A stretch of 64,000 nt of DNA from an uncultured Oscillospiraceae bacterium (GCA_947624385.1 CANQJZ010000004.1:18182-82181); one strand, 5' to 3'; counted from the stretch's first letter, positions 51,174-59,807 are shown. A program made the numbers and translations. The notes: generated by a model not told the origin, from the letters alone.

Positions 51174-51869
51174 GTGAGATTTACAGCTCTGCAAAGCGCG
51201 GATGACATCATCCGCCTTACACAGCAGATCGGATTCCTCCCGTTTTTCAAAAACGGCATACCCGGCTTTTCCGTTGAGGAACACTGCCCGCCGGAGCTGT
51301 GGTTTGCAGACGATGTGGACGGTCCCTGGGAGTGGAAGGGCCCCATCGCCCGCAGCGGTCGATGCGTCTATGGGAAGTTCTTTGCCGGAAAGGCGGGTTT
51401 TGTGATCCGGGAGTGGTTTCCGGACTTTGCCAACCTCCGCAGGGATGGCTACGACTTCGACGCCCGGTTCGACGACGGGCTCGCCTCTTACAAAGATAAG
51501 GGCATCTATGATACGGTCGCGGCCCGCGGCGCGTTGCTGTCGAAGGAGCTGAAGGACCTGTGCAACTACCGCAAGGGCGGAAACAAGGGCTTCGACACTG
51601 TGATCACCCGGCTGCAGATGCAGACTTATGTGAGCATAGCCGATTTCGTCTATATGCAGGATAAATACGGCCAGACCTATGGCTGGGGTGTGGCGAAATA
51701 CTCCACGCCGGAGGCGCAGCTGGGCCATGACTGTGTGACGGCTGCATACGGGCGCGAACCGGCCAGATCCTGGGAGCGGATCGCAGAGCATATGCAGAGC
51801 GTTCTGCCGGATGTCCCCGCCGAAAAGCTCCAAGCCATTTTCGCAGTGCGCTCTCATCTTGCGGTATGA
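51174..51869 (+). CDS. AlkZ-related protein
   Basis: A 231-aa protein resembling clostridial AlkZ-related proteins of unknown function (ADDIIRLTQQIGFLPFFKNG, PELWFADDVDGPWEWKGP, NKGFDTVITRLQMQTYV); true AlkZ is a DNA glycosylase that unhooks crosslinks. The track joins it in frame to the upstream mosaic, but AAGGAG at 51158-51163 followed by GTG at 51174 gives a natural start matching the family N-terminus. It therefore appears intact and merely abuts the scrambled region. Confidence 0.75.
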   Translation: MRFTALQSADDIIRLTQQIGFLPFFKNGIPGFSVEEHCPPELWFADDVDGPWEWKGPIARSGRCVYGKFFAGKAGFVIREWFPDFANLRRDGYDFDARFDDGLASYKDKGIYDTVAARGALLSKELKDLCNYRKGGNKGFDTVITRLQMQTYVSIADFVYMQDKYGQTYGWGVAKYSTPEAQLGHDCVTAAYGREPARSWERIAEHMQSVLPDVPAEKLQAIFAVRSHLAV

Positions 51870-51947
51870 AGATACCAATGGAACGAAAGAGATGGGGGTC
51901 GCCGCGGGAGACCAACATGACCGTGGGAAAGCCGTGGCGGCCGATCG
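51870..51947. other. short gap, no gene recognised
   Basis: The minus strand would encode a family-like tail (TVMLVSRGDPHLF) without a start, perhaps another scrap. Confidence 0.3.
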
Positions 51948-52427
51948 TCACATTTCCAGCTTCCGAGCGTAGCGGACCGTGGCCGCTGTGCCGCCGCGCC
52001 ACTCACCGTTATAGACCGCCAGCAGATAGGCCGCGTGATCCACCATGTAGCGATTGCGCTCCATCATGCAGCCATCGTGATAATCTTCGCTGATGTAAGT
52101 CACCGTATCCGCCCTTCTCAAAATCCTCTTATAAAGCCTCCGCGCTGAAGCTGTCCACTTGTCTGCCTGTCCCTCGAACGGCACGACACAGTGAAGTTTC
52201 AGCGCGGGGTTTGTTTTGCGCAGTTCAAGAACGATCAATACCGCCCAGGTGTCCGTTCCCTCCGCCATGCCAGAGTAGAAATCTGTCACGCCAGCCTCAA
52301 TCAGCTTTTGGATTTCCCTCTTCAGCACCGCTTTCAGTTCTACGCATCTGCTGTCTGACTCGTCGTATCCCCACGGGAACTTTTTTGGTCGGTGCCCGGT
52401 AAATGCACAGCAATTGTCGATCATCAA
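51948..52427 (-). CDS. SLOG-family (DUF1273-like) protein
   Basis: Rossmann-like SLOG domain of 159 aa, related to YpsA and DprA-like ligand-binding proteins. FTGHRPKKFPWGYDE at the N-terminus, DFYSGMAEGTDTWA near residue 52 and YLLAVYNGEWRGGTAATVRYA near 133 fit the family; the last ends at LEM, slightly short. SLOG domains often sense nucleotide-derived ligands in stress or phage-defence settings (family knowledge). It is transcribed away from a small XRE gene, with a palindromic operator between. Confidence 0.82.
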   Translation of the reverse strand: MMIDNCCAFTGHRPKKFPWGYDESDSRCVELKAVLKREIQKLIEAGVTDFYSGMAEGTDTWAVLIVLELRKTNPALKLHCVVPFEGQADKWTASARRLYKRILRRADTVTYISEDYHDGCMMERNRYMVDHAAYLLAVYNGEWRGGTAATVRYARKLEM

Positions 52428-52440
52428 AACTCCCCCTTCT

Positions 52441-52463
52441 ATATGGCTAAATAATAGCCATAT
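52441..52463. promoter_or_regulatory. palindromic operator between SLOG and XRE genes
   Basis: ATATGGCTA AATAA TAGCCATAT. Related GGCCATTATA/CAGCCATAATA halves lie just to the right. Confidence 0.75.
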
Positions 52464-52516
52464 GCCATGGCCATTATATCAGCCATAATAGGCAGTGTAA
52501 AGAAGGGGCTGATCGT

Positions 52517-52723
52517 ATGATTCGCTATGCGCCGCTGTGGAAAACCATGGCTGAACAGAAAGTCACAACCTACACCCTGCGCTTCAAATACGGCATGAGC
52601 CACGCAACTGTTCAGCGGCTTCAGACCGATATGCCTGTGTCAACGCACACGCTCAACAAGCTCTGCACGATCCTGAACTGCCAACTGGCAGACATCGCGG
52701 AATACATCCCCGATAACCAATGA
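52517..52723 (+). CDS. small XRE/Cro-type regulator
   Basis: A 68-aa single-domain HTH protein of the short Cro/C1 group found in mobile elements (KVTTYTLRFKYGMSHATVQRL, LNKLCTILNCQLADIAEYIP). GAAGGGG precedes the ATG. Its position beside a palindrome suggests that it controls itself and the divergent SLOG gene. Confidence 0.88.
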   Translation: MIRYAPLWKTMAEQKVTTYTLRFKYGMSHATVQRLQTDMPVSTHTLNKLCTILNCQLADIAEYIPDNQ

Positions 52724-52732
52724 TCGGAGTCA

Positions 52733-53035
52733 AAACCTCCGGCGAAGCCGGAGGCTTGAATAGGCCCTAGAAGGGCCTGGTACCGGCAGGCGTCTCAAGA
52801 CGCATCGAATTTTTACCGCTTGCATCGCTTGCCCCACAGCCCGTAAACGGGCGATCCCTTTTCCCGGCAGTGCTCTCGTTGATTAAGTTTTTTTACTTGT
52901 AGCTCGCTTCGCTCGATGCTTGCAGCTAAAGCTTTTTGCGAGACGCCTCCACTGGCATAGCCAGTGGTTTCCGAAACCAATGAAAAGACGCCTTTGGCTT
53001 TCTTGCCAAAGGCGTCTTTTGGGGCTATACTGTTT
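52733..53035. mobile_element. palindrome-rich non-coding transposon-end module
   Basis: A chain of hairpins (ACCTCCGG/CCGGAGG, GGCCCT/AGGGCC, GCGTCT/AGACGC, CCACTGGC/GCCAGTGG) leads to a strong terminator-like GACGCCTTTGGC/GCCAAAGGCGTC next to tnpV. It resembles the structured ends of IS200/IS605-like or related elements, or a transposon-borne RNA. The 98-aa ORF on the minus strand here looks spurious. It fills the 313-bp gap between the XRE gene and tnpV. Confidence 0.5.
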
Positions 53036-53036
53036 G

Positions 53037-53357
53037 TCAGTCGTAGACCAGTTTCTGAAGGACGATCTCCTCTGCGCGGTCCTTGATGTTGTTCATTCTG
53101 CGGACCCATTCCATTTGGTCTACGGCTTTGAGCTGTTCTGTGACGCCCTCCTGTTTGGCCATAGCGGGGATCAGGATGTCCAGCCGTTCACGGCAGGCGG
53201 CGTCGATGTCCGCAATATGCTTTGCGAGCGTCTCGTTCGTGAGCATAATGTTAAACAGCACACTGCGGTGCTCCTTCAGGTATCGGTGGCGCATACGTCC
53301 ATACTTGCCTACATGATAGTCAGTGGTGTCTGACAGGACCAGGTCGGGGATCGCCGT
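53037..53357 (-). pseudogene. TnpV transposon-encoded protein, 5'-truncated
   Basis: The C-terminal 105 residues (KYGRMRHRYLKEHRSVLFN, ADQMEWVRRMNNIKDRAEEI) match TnpV, a small protein carried by clostridial transposons. The N-terminus is lost where the sequence meets an IS3 fragment at about 53358; the track start at 53393 reads into that fragment. Confidence 0.75.
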
Positions 53358-53359
53358 CC

Positions 53360-53668
53360 ATGTCAAGGCGCGAAAACTGCTACGATAATGCAATGGCTGA
53401 AAACTTCTTCTCCATCCTCAAGGCAGAGTGCATTTACAGGCACAAGCCGAAAACCTTCCGAGAGGCCAATGATCGCATTGACAGCTTCATCCACTTTTAC
53501 AACCATGAGCGCATCCAGCTAAAGACTGGAGTGGCGCCGCTCTCGCTGCGCCACTCACGCTGCGTCACTCCGCTTAATTCCAATTTCCTGCTCAGGGGCC
53601 TCTTCTTTTCCCTATCCAGTTTTCCTGGGGCTGTACACACGCACAAGAGACCCTTCTCTATCTATTGA
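53360..53668 (+). pseudogene. IS3-family transposase C-terminal fragment
   Basis: The frame starts inside the DDE catalytic domain (SRRENCYDNAMAENFFSILK, with the final catalytic Glu region, and FIHFYNHERIQLKTGVAP) and lacks everything before it. Read-through past the normal RHS end adds about 35 non-family residues. The IS left end is missing, so the element is dead. Confidence 0.85.
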
Positions 53669-54477
53669 TCTTTCGGTCCGTCGTCCTTTTGGCTGGCGGC
53701 GTATTCCTCCGCCTGGCGCTCATGCAGGTCGCGGATGGCGTTTTCCAGGTCGAAGGTCCGGTCCAGGTGCCGGTATATCGCCATAAACCCTCCGGACAGG
53801 GGCAGCCACAGGTTGGTGATGACCACCACCAGCATGCTGACCGGCGAAAAGACAAGCGCCGCGCCCAGATACGCCAGACATAGCAGCGCCCCGCCCAGCG
53901 TAGACAGCGGATGGGCCAGCGTCAGCAGGAGCGCGTTTTTCGCGATGGACAGAAAGGGCTGGTCAAACAGGGGTATCAGCGCCCACATCCACAGGAAAAA
54001 CCCCGTCGTCACCACCGCGCCCACCAGCAGCAGGACCAGAATGAGCATCCCCGGCCCGCCGGGGGATACGTGGCGGAGGATGAAGTACTGCGCGCCGTAC
54101 ACCAGCGCATACAACACGCCGGGCAGCAGACTCTGCCGCCGGTTTTTCCGCAGCGCCTCCCGCCAGCTGTAGGACCACATCAGCGGCTCGTCCCGCAGGC
54201 TCCGCAGCAGCGTGTCCGCCAGCGCGCTCCAAAACGGGCCGGCCAGCATCCCGCCCACCAGGCATGCGGCCGCCAGCGCCAGCAGCAGGTGGCTCTCAAC
54301 GGCAAAGTACATGCCCAGAAAATAGGGGATCATGACCAGCAGCGCGATAAAGCCGCTGATCCAAAAGGCCCCAAAGTCCCGGCCCGAAACCTCCGCCCAG
54401 CGGGCAAAGCCCTTTTTCCGGGGCGCGTTCGGGTCCACGCCGGGCCCGGGCCTGTCAAAGCGCATAAAAGGGAACAA
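53662..54477 (-). CDS. DUF624 (YesL-like) membrane protein
   Basis: Polytopic protein of about 271 aa with roughly six helices; the DUF624 family often accompanies carbohydrate transport genes and is of unknown function. Visible: FGAFWISGFIALLVMIPYFLG, PFWSALADTLLRSLRDEP, ITNLWLPLSGG. The track start at 54504 falls at the predicted transcription start of a TTGCGG-17-TATACT promoter, while GGAGGT lies ten bases before an in-frame TTG at 54477, so TTG is the better start. Lies beside a damaged rhamnose locus. Confidence 0.78.
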   Translation of the reverse strand: MFPFMRFDRPGPGVDPNAPRKKGFARWAEVSGRDFGAFWISGFIALLVMIPYFLGMYFAVESHLLLALAAACLVGGMLAGPFWSALADTLLRSLRDEPLMWSYSWREALRKNRRQSLLPGVLYALVYGAQYFILRHVSPGGPGMLILVLLLVGAVVTTGFFLWMWALIPLFDQPFLSIAKNALLLTLAHPLSTLGGALLCLAYLGAALVFSPVSMLVVVITNLWLPLSGGFMAIYRHLDRTFDLENAIRDLHERQAEEYAASQKDDGPKDQ

Positions 54478-54506
54478 TGCCGCCGTCACCTCCGTTTCAG
54501 GCATCC

Positions 54507-54535
54507 AGTATACACCATATCCGCCCCGGCCGCAA
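54507..54535 (-). promoter_or_regulatory. promoter of the DUF624 gene
   Basis: Minus strand TTGCGG, 17 nt, TATACT. Confidence 0.65.
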
Positions 54536-54581
54536 CAACGATCATCTGACGGCGAAACGCCAAAAGGAAAGGGTTCGAGCT

Positions 54582-55608
54582 ATGCCAAAGTACCATCTTG
54601 CCATTGACATCGGCGCGTCGTCGGGCCGGCACATCGTGGGCTGGCTTGCGGACGGCGCGCTGAAGACGAAAGAGGTCCACCGCTTCCCCAACGGGGTCCA
54701 GGAGCGGGACGGCCACCTGACCTGGGACATAGCCGCCCTGCTGGCGGAGGTCCGGGCGGGCATTGAAAAAGCCCGGACGGAATTTGGACAGATCGCCACC
54801 CTCGCCATCGACACCTGGGGCGTGGACTACGTGCTGCTCCGGGGGGACGAGGAAGTCCTGCCCTGCTGCGCCTACCGGGACGGGCGCACCGAGGCGGCGA
54901 TCGAAAAGGTCCACGAAAAAATGCCCTTCCCGGAGCTCTACCGCCGGACCGGCTGCCAGTTCCAGCCCTTCAACAGCATCTACCAGCTTTACGCGGACAA
55001 GCTGGCCGGCCGGCTGGAGGGCGTCACGGACATGCTGATGCTACCGGAGTACCTGCTCTGGAAGCTCTGCGGTGTCAAGGCCCGGGAGTACACCAACGCC
55101 ACCACCACCGGCATGGTCAGCGCCCAGACCGGGGAATTTGACCTGGGCATCGCGGACGCGCTGGACCTGCCAAGGGCGCTGTTTCCCAGGCTCACCAGGC
55201 CGGGGACCAAAGGAGCTGTGCCCGGACACGCCCTTTCCGGAGATCGTGAAGCTGGCGGAGGCCAGCGCCTGCGCCGCCACCGTGGACGCCAACGCGCCCG
55301 CGTTTTTGGCCCCGGAGAGCATGAAAGCGGCCTTTGACGAGGCTTCCGGCAACGCCCTCCAAACCCCCGGCGATTACTTCCGCTGCGCCTATGCAAGCCT
55401 GGCCCAAAGCTACCGGGACGCCATCCGGGAGCTGGAACGCAACACCGGCAGAACATACGAAAAGCTCTACATCGTGGGCGGCGGGGCGAAAAACGCTTTT
55501 CTGAACCGCCTGACCGAACAGGCCACGGGCCTTGCGGTCGTGGCTCTGCCCATCGAGGCCACGGCCCTGGGCAACTTAAAAGTACAAATGGAGGCAGCAT
55601 CATGTTAG
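54582..55608 (+). pseudogene. rhaB: rhamnulokinase with internal deletion and frameshift
   Basis: Rhamnulokinase phosphorylates L-rhamnulose. The first frame is a normal FGGY-kinase N-terminal half (HLAIDIGASSGRHIVGWL, TLAIDTWGVDYVLLRGDEE) up to LFPRLTRPGTK near 55210. The second frame resumes with ELCPDTPFPEIVKLAE and ends IVGGGAKNAFLNRLTEQATG. About 110 residues present in intact kinases, including the HDTAS-type sugar/ATP region, are absent, and the join shifts frame. The gene is therefore dead unless the join is an assembly error. AAGGAAAGG precedes the ATG; the 3' end overlaps the isomerase start by 7 bp. Confidence 0.85.
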
Positions 55609-57023
55609 TGGAGACCAAAGCGAGAGTGGGCGTGTTCGCCATCGCCCTGGGGGCCTATCTGCCCCAGTTCCCGTCCCTGGTACCCGAGTTCGAGGGCCAG
55701 TACGCCGACTTCAAAAAACGCATCCCAGACACCGTGGAGCTCATAGACGGCGGCCTCGTCACCACCAAGGAGCTGGCCATGGCCGCGGGAGACAGGTTCC
55801 GGGCCGCGGACGTGGACCTGGTGATATTGCAGCTTCTCACCTACGCCACCAGCTACAACATGCTCCCCGCCGTGCGAGACCTGGACGTGCCCGTGGTGCT
55901 GGTGAACCTGCAAAAAAAGCGGGCGCCGGACTACGAGCACACCGACACGGCCACCTGGCTTGGTACGCTGTACGCCTGCGGGGCCGTGGGCGAGATGGTG
56001 GCGGACCTGGAGCGGGCCGGCAAGCGCCACGCGGTGATAACCGGCGTGGTGGAGGGCGGCGACGAGCATGCCCAGGCGGAAATCGAGGACTGGTGTAAAG
56101 CCGCCCAGGTGCGCCGCCGCTTCCGGGACACCAACCTGGCCCAGATCGGCCGGCCCTATCCCGGCATGATGGACCTCTATATCGACGAGACGAATCTCTA
56201 CCACCGCATGGGCCTGTACACCAAGCAGTTCGATTGGGAGAAGATGTGGGCCATCGCGGACGACGTGACCGACGAGGCCGCCATCCGGGCCAGGGCGCAG
56301 GATATCCTGGACACCTTCGACATCGAGGGCGGCGGGACCGTGGAAAAGGTCTGGGATATGGCCAAGTACGTGGTGGCCTTCGAGCAGTGGGTGAAGGACG
56401 AGCAGCTGGCCTTCGTGGCCTCCCACTACGACGGCTTCGCCCGGGGCGTGGCCGGGAAGCTGGACAGCATGCTCATCCCCGCCTTCTCCATGCTCATCAA
56501 GCAGGGCACCGCCTGCGCCGTGGAGGGGGACATCAAGGTCGCCATGGCCATGAGCATCCTCAAAACCATTTCCGGCACGGGTCAGCTTTCCGAGATGTAC
56601 TCCATCGATTTTGACGAGGATATCTGCATCATCGGCCACAGCGGCTCCGGGGACGCGGACATCTCCCAGGCGCGAAAGCCCACCATGAAGATCGTCCCCG
56701 TGTTCCACGGCAAGACAGGCGGCGGGTACCTGACCCAGTTCTATCCCCCCACGGGGCCGGTGACGTACCTGGGCATCACCCAGGACCGGGACGGCCATTT
56801 CAAGTTCGTCGTGGCCGAGGGCGTCAACGAGCCGGGACCCATCTTCACCTTTGGCGACACCAACATGCGCACCCGCTTCGCCTGCGGAGCCCGGGAATTT
56901 TGCGACAGGTGGAGCGAGGCCGGTCCCACCCACCATATGGCCGCCGCCGTGGGACGGCATATCGAAACCATCCTGAAAGTCGCTAAAATCTTCAACGTAC
57001 CGGTCGATATCATAACGAGATAA
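55602..57023 (+). CDS. L-fucose/L-arabinose isomerase family protein
   Basis: Metal-dependent ketol isomerase of the FucI/AraA superfamily, 473 aa (VGVFAIALGAYLPQFPSL, NLQKKRAPDYEHTDTATWLG, GVVEGGDEHAQAEIEDW, HHMAAAVGRHIE). It is not RhaA. Its place between rhaB and rhaD suggests that it supplies the isomerase step for rhamnose or another 6-deoxyhexose (inference). GGAGGCAGC before the ATG, which overlaps the rhaB end. Confidence 0.85.
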   Translation: MLVETKARVGVFAIALGAYLPQFPSLVPEFEGQYADFKKRIPDTVELIDGGLVTTKELAMAAGDRFRAADVDLVILQLLTYATSYNMLPAVRDLDVPVVLVNLQKKRAPDYEHTDTATWLGTLYACGAVGEMVADLERAGKRHAVITGVVEGGDEHAQAEIEDWCKAAQVRRRFRDTNLAQIGRPYPGMMDLYIDETNLYHRMGLYTKQFDWEKMWAIADDVTDEAAIRARAQDILDTFDIEGGGTVEKVWDMAKYVVAFEQWVKDEQLAFVASHYDGFARGVAGKLDSMLIPAFSMLIKQGTACAVEGDIKVAMAMSILKTISGTGQLSEMYSIDFDEDICIIGHSGSGDADISQARKPTMKIVPVFHGKTGGGYLTQFYPPTGPVTYLGITQDRDGHFKFVVAEGVNEPGPIFTFGDTNMRTRFACGAREFCDRWSEAGPTHHMAAAVGRHIETILKVAKIFNVPVDIITR

Positions 57024-57034
57024 GGAGAGATACC

Positions 57035-57847
57035 ATGAAAGACATCCTCACCGCGCCCTTCATGACCGAGATGATCCGCACAGCCACCAATATGTACGCC
57101 CACACCTGGGACGAGCGCAACGGGGGCAATATAAGCCTGCTGCTGGACGAGGCGGAAGTAAGCGATTATGTAAACTTAAACACCGTCGTCCGCACCCTCC
57201 CCACGGGGTTTGAGGCCCCGGAACTGGACGGGAAGTACTTCCTCGTCACCGGCACAGGCAAGTACTTTAAAAACGTGCAGTACGCCCCGGACGTGAACCT
57301 GGGCCTGGTGCGTCTGGCGGACAAGGGCGCCACGGCGGAGCTTCTCTGGGGCTTCACGGACGGGGGCAGAGCCACCAGCGAGTTCCCCGCCCACATGATG
57401 AGCCACGCCGCCCGGCTGGCGGTAGACCCGGAAAACCGCGTGGTCATGCACTGCCACCCGGCGAATTTACTGGCCATGACCTACGTCCACGACCTGGACG
57501 AGCGGGCTTTCACAAGGACCCTGTGGCAGATGTGTACCGAGTGCATCGTGGTGTTCCCGGACGGGGTGAACGTGCTGCCCTGGATGCTGTGCGGGACGAA
57601 CGAGATAGGCGAAGCTACTGCCGAGAAGATGGGCACGGCCCGTCTGGTGGTCTGGGCCCAGCACGGCATCTACGGCGCGGGCAAGGACCTGGACGAGACC
57701 TTTGGCCTCATCGAGACGGCGGAGAAGGCGGCGAAAATCTGGATGAAGATCGCCCCCCTGCCCATCAAGCAGACGCTCACGGACGACCAGCTGCACCTGC
57801 TGGCGGAGCACTTTAAAGTGACCCCCCGGGCGGGGTATCTGGCGTAA
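57035..57847 (+). CDS. rhaD: rhamnulose-1-phosphate aldolase
   Basis: Class II Zn-dependent aldolase splitting rhamnulose-1-phosphate into dihydroxyacetone phosphate and lactaldehyde. The 270-aa protein shows ERNGGNISLLLDEAE near residue 30, zinc ligands in VVMHCHPANLLAMTY near 140 and the third His in VVWAQHGIYGAGKDLDET near 210; normal length. Eleven bases after the isomerase, with AAGGAGAG. Needs a kinase product that the damaged rhaB cannot provide. Confidence 0.93.
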   Translation: MKDILTAPFMTEMIRTATNMYAHTWDERNGGNISLLLDEAEVSDYVNLNTVVRTLPTGFEAPELDGKYFLVTGTGKYFKNVQYAPDVNLGLVRLADKGATAELLWGFTDGGRATSEFPAHMMSHAARLAVDPENRVVMHCHPANLLAMTYVHDLDERAFTRTLWQMCTECIVVFPDGVNVLPWMLCGTNEIGEATAEKMGTARLVVWAQHGIYGAGKDLDETFGLIETAEKAAKIWMKIAPLPIKQTLTDDQLHLLAEHFKVTPRAGYLA

Positions 57848-57869
57848 GCGGCCCAAACCAGAAACCACG

Positions 57870-58048
57870 GGGAACGTCTCGTCCATGATCCGCACGATGT
57901 CCGCGACCGTATTTTTGCCGTTCATATTTTCCCATACGACCGTGCCGTACCTGTCCAGCGCGATATGGCTCACAGGCGGCTTTTTGAAAAGCTTCTGGGC
58001 GACGCGGTCATAAAAACCGTTGTGCGCCATATCGACCTCCGGCGGCAC
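57870..58048 (-). pseudogene. PqqD-family protein fragment
   Basis: Minus-strand frame NGFYDRVAQKLFKKPPVSHI then ALDRYGTVVWENMNGKNTVA matches the clostridial PqqD-like family but breaks off after DETFP, replaced by antisense rhaD, and lacks its usual N-terminus. A remnant, with rhaD now abutting it. Confidence 0.7.
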
Positions 58049-58075
58049 CCGCGCCGCGCCGCCGATGAAAGCGCA

Positions 58076-58104
58076 TTGACGGATAAAGTGCGGCGGGATA
58101 TAAT
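58076..58104 (+). promoter_or_regulatory. promoter of the PH-domain gene
   Basis: TTGACG, 17 nt, TATAAT, 34 nt before the ATG at 58139. Confidence 0.8.
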
Positions 58105-58138
58105 ACAATAAGATCCAGTGCGAAAGCGGGTGGCGCGG

Positions 58139-58663
58139 ATGAAAAAGACGGATGAGCTGGCGCAGGGCGAGGAGCTTATCATGCTCGCCCGGTCCCGATG
58201 GACCAGCTATATCCTGCCGACGCTGCTGGCCGCCGCCTACGGCTGCGGCTGGCATCTGGCCCGGAAAAGCGGCGAGGACTCGCTCGTCTTCCACCTGCTG
58301 ATGACCGCCATCGCCCTGTGGGGTATACGGTTTTTCGCCCGGCGGCTGTCTACCCGCCTGATGCTGACCAGCAAGCGGGTGTACGGCGAGGCGGGGGTGT
58401 TCGTGACAAAGACGCTGGACGTGCCCCTGGACCGGGTGGGCGGCGTTTACGTGGAGGAGAGCCTTTTGGGAAAGCTCACCGACCGGGGCACCGTCACCAT
58501 CACCACGGCGGGCAGCACCTTCGCGTTCCCCTATATCCCGTCGGCGGTCAGGTTCCGGGACGCGCTGATGCGGCAGATCGAGCTGACAGAGGCGGAGGAA
58601 AAAAAGCAGCAGACGGAGGCCCTGGCGAGAGCCATCGTCCGCGGCATGCGCCGTGGCAGATAA
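58139..58663 (+). CDS. bacterial PH-domain membrane protein
   Basis: A 174-aa protein with two hydrophobic helices (residues 20-65) followed by a PH-like beta domain (LMLTSKRVYGEAGVFVTKTL, DVPLDRVGGVYVEESLLGKL, FAFPYIPSAVRFRDAL) of the YdbS/YvbH group, function unknown. The track's GTG at 58118 would leave only about 8 nt of leader after the predicted start, so the ATG at 58139 is preferred. Ends in a basic tail and a strong terminator. Confidence 0.82.
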   Translation: MKKTDELAQGEELIMLARSRWTSYILPTLLAAAYGCGWHLARKSGEDSLVFHLLMTAIALWGIRFFARRLSTRLMLTSKRVYGEAGVFVTKTLDVPLDRVGGVYVEESLLGKLTDRGTVTITTAGSTFAFPYIPSAVRFRDALMRQIELTEAEEKKQQTEALARAIVRGMRRGR

Positions 58664-58680
58664 CAGGTAAATACCACAGG

Positions 58681-58713
58681 AAAACCCCCGGCTCGGGTGA
58701 GCCGGGGGTTTTT
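58681..58713. terminator. bidirectional terminator
   Basis: AAAACCCCCGGCTC / GAGCCGGGGGTTTTT between converging genes. Confidence 0.92.
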
Positions 58714-58721
58714 GGCGGTCA

Positions 58722-59279
58722 TCAGTTGTTGGGCGTATTGCCGCTCTGGCTGGCGGCGGCCGCGCCGCCGGCCGCGATCACGCCGGATTCGTTCTCCCGG
58801 CGTATCTCCCGCTCCCGGATGATGCGCTCCAGGGCCACGTACACGGACACGATCTTGTCCAACTGGCTCTCGTCCAGCACGTCGATGTAGTACACGTCGT
58901 GCAGGGACACCCACTTCTGGTGGGTCCGGGCCAGTACGCCGCCCAGGGAGTTGACGAACTCATAGTTGTGCTGGAGGATGTCGCCCCGCATCTGCCAGCC
59001 CAGGCCCTCCAGGTCGATAACGTCCTGCATCACATGGAAAAGCTCGGTGCGGACCTCTACCTCCTCCCCGTCGGCGAACTCGATGACATGGGTCTCGTGC
59101 AGGGAGATGGGCTTGTGCCTGATGGTGGCGACGGTCTCGCCAGCCGCGTTGCGAACAGTGGTGGTGTCATGGATGGAAATGGCCTTGCTCTCCACGGTGT
59201 ACAGCACCTGGTCGGCCTCGTCCATGATCTCCATTTTCTTGTGGATGGAGAGCATCTTGCTCTTGGCGTGCAGAAGCAT
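58722..59279 (-). CDS. LURP-one/YxjI-related protein
   Basis: A 185-aa Tubby-like (LOR) beta-barrel protein; bacterial members are of unknown role and often track membranes or phospholipids. Repeating strand patterns such as LYTVESKAISIHDTTTVRN, VATIRHKPISLHETHVIE and VLARTHQKWVSLHDVYYIDV fit the family. Second gene after the small membrane protein, 25 bp away; AGGAGGA before the ATG. Confidence 0.82.
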   Translation of the reverse strand: MLLHAKSKMLSIHKKMEIMDEADQVLYTVESKAISIHDTTTVRNAAGETVATIRHKPISLHETHVIEFADGEEVEVRTELFHVMQDVIDLEGLGWQMRGDILQHNYEFVNSLGGVLARTHQKWVSLHDVYYIDVLDESQLDKIVSVYVALERIIREREIRRENESGVIAAGGAAAASQSGNTPNN

Positions 59280-59304
59280 ATTTCGTCCTCCTGAATGGGT
59301 CGGC

Positions 59305-59703
59305 TCAGTCCTTCGGGCCCTTGAACGCGCCGATCGTGTACAGCACCGGCAGGATCAGAGGCGCCACGACGGACACGACGATGGCCAGCGCGCCGTTGGT
59401 GGTGGAGATGCCGGACACGGCGCTGATGATGCCGAACACCAGAAGGATGATGCCCAGGACCTTGCAGCCGGTGAACTGGCCCTTCACGCCCAGGATACCG
59501 GCCACCAGGCCCAGCACGGACCCGCTGCCGAGCATGACGGCCGTGACGCTGCCGGCCACCACGCCGACGCTGGCGCTCTCCGCCGCGGCGCCAAGCACCG
59601 CGCCGCCCATGACGGCGGTCAGGATCGTCAGGACGATGCCCAGGACGCACACGACGATGTAGATGATGCTGACGACTTTCAGAAGCGTATTGGGTTTGGT
59701 CAT
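59305..59703 (-). CDS. small four-helix membrane protein (DUF4064-like)
   Basis: A 132-aa protein made almost wholly of four hydrophobic helices (VVSIIYIVVCVLGIVLTILT, SVLGLVAGILGVKG, VLGIILLVFGIISAVSG, VVSVVAPLILPVLYTIG). No catalytic residues are evident. AAAGGAG before the ATG and its own promoter. Leads a two-gene unit with the LURP-one gene. Confidence 0.7.
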   Translation of the reverse strand: MTKPNTLLKVVSIIYIVVCVLGIVLTILTAVMGGAVLGAAAESASVGVVAGSVTAVMLGSGSVLGLVAGILGVKGQFTGCKVLGIILLVFGIISAVSGISTTNGALAIVVSVVAPLILPVLYTIGAFKGPKD

Positions 59704-59748
59704 AGTTGTTCTCCTTTTTTGTTTTCCAGAAAATTCCGGGTCATAGGT

Positions 59749-59777
59749 ATTTTACCACATAAGCAGGAATAATACAA
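59749..59777 (-). promoter_or_regulatory. promoter of the small membrane protein-LURP-one unit
   Basis: Minus strand TTGTAT, 17 nt, TAAAAT in an AT-rich gap. Confidence 0.65.
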
Positions 59778-59807
59778 ATTTTTTAATTACTTAATATCAG
59801 GCCCGGC

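Noticed and set aside
52813-53109. 98-aa minus-strand ORF
   Set aside because: Lies in the hairpin-rich transposon module and overlaps tnpV; no SD and no family.
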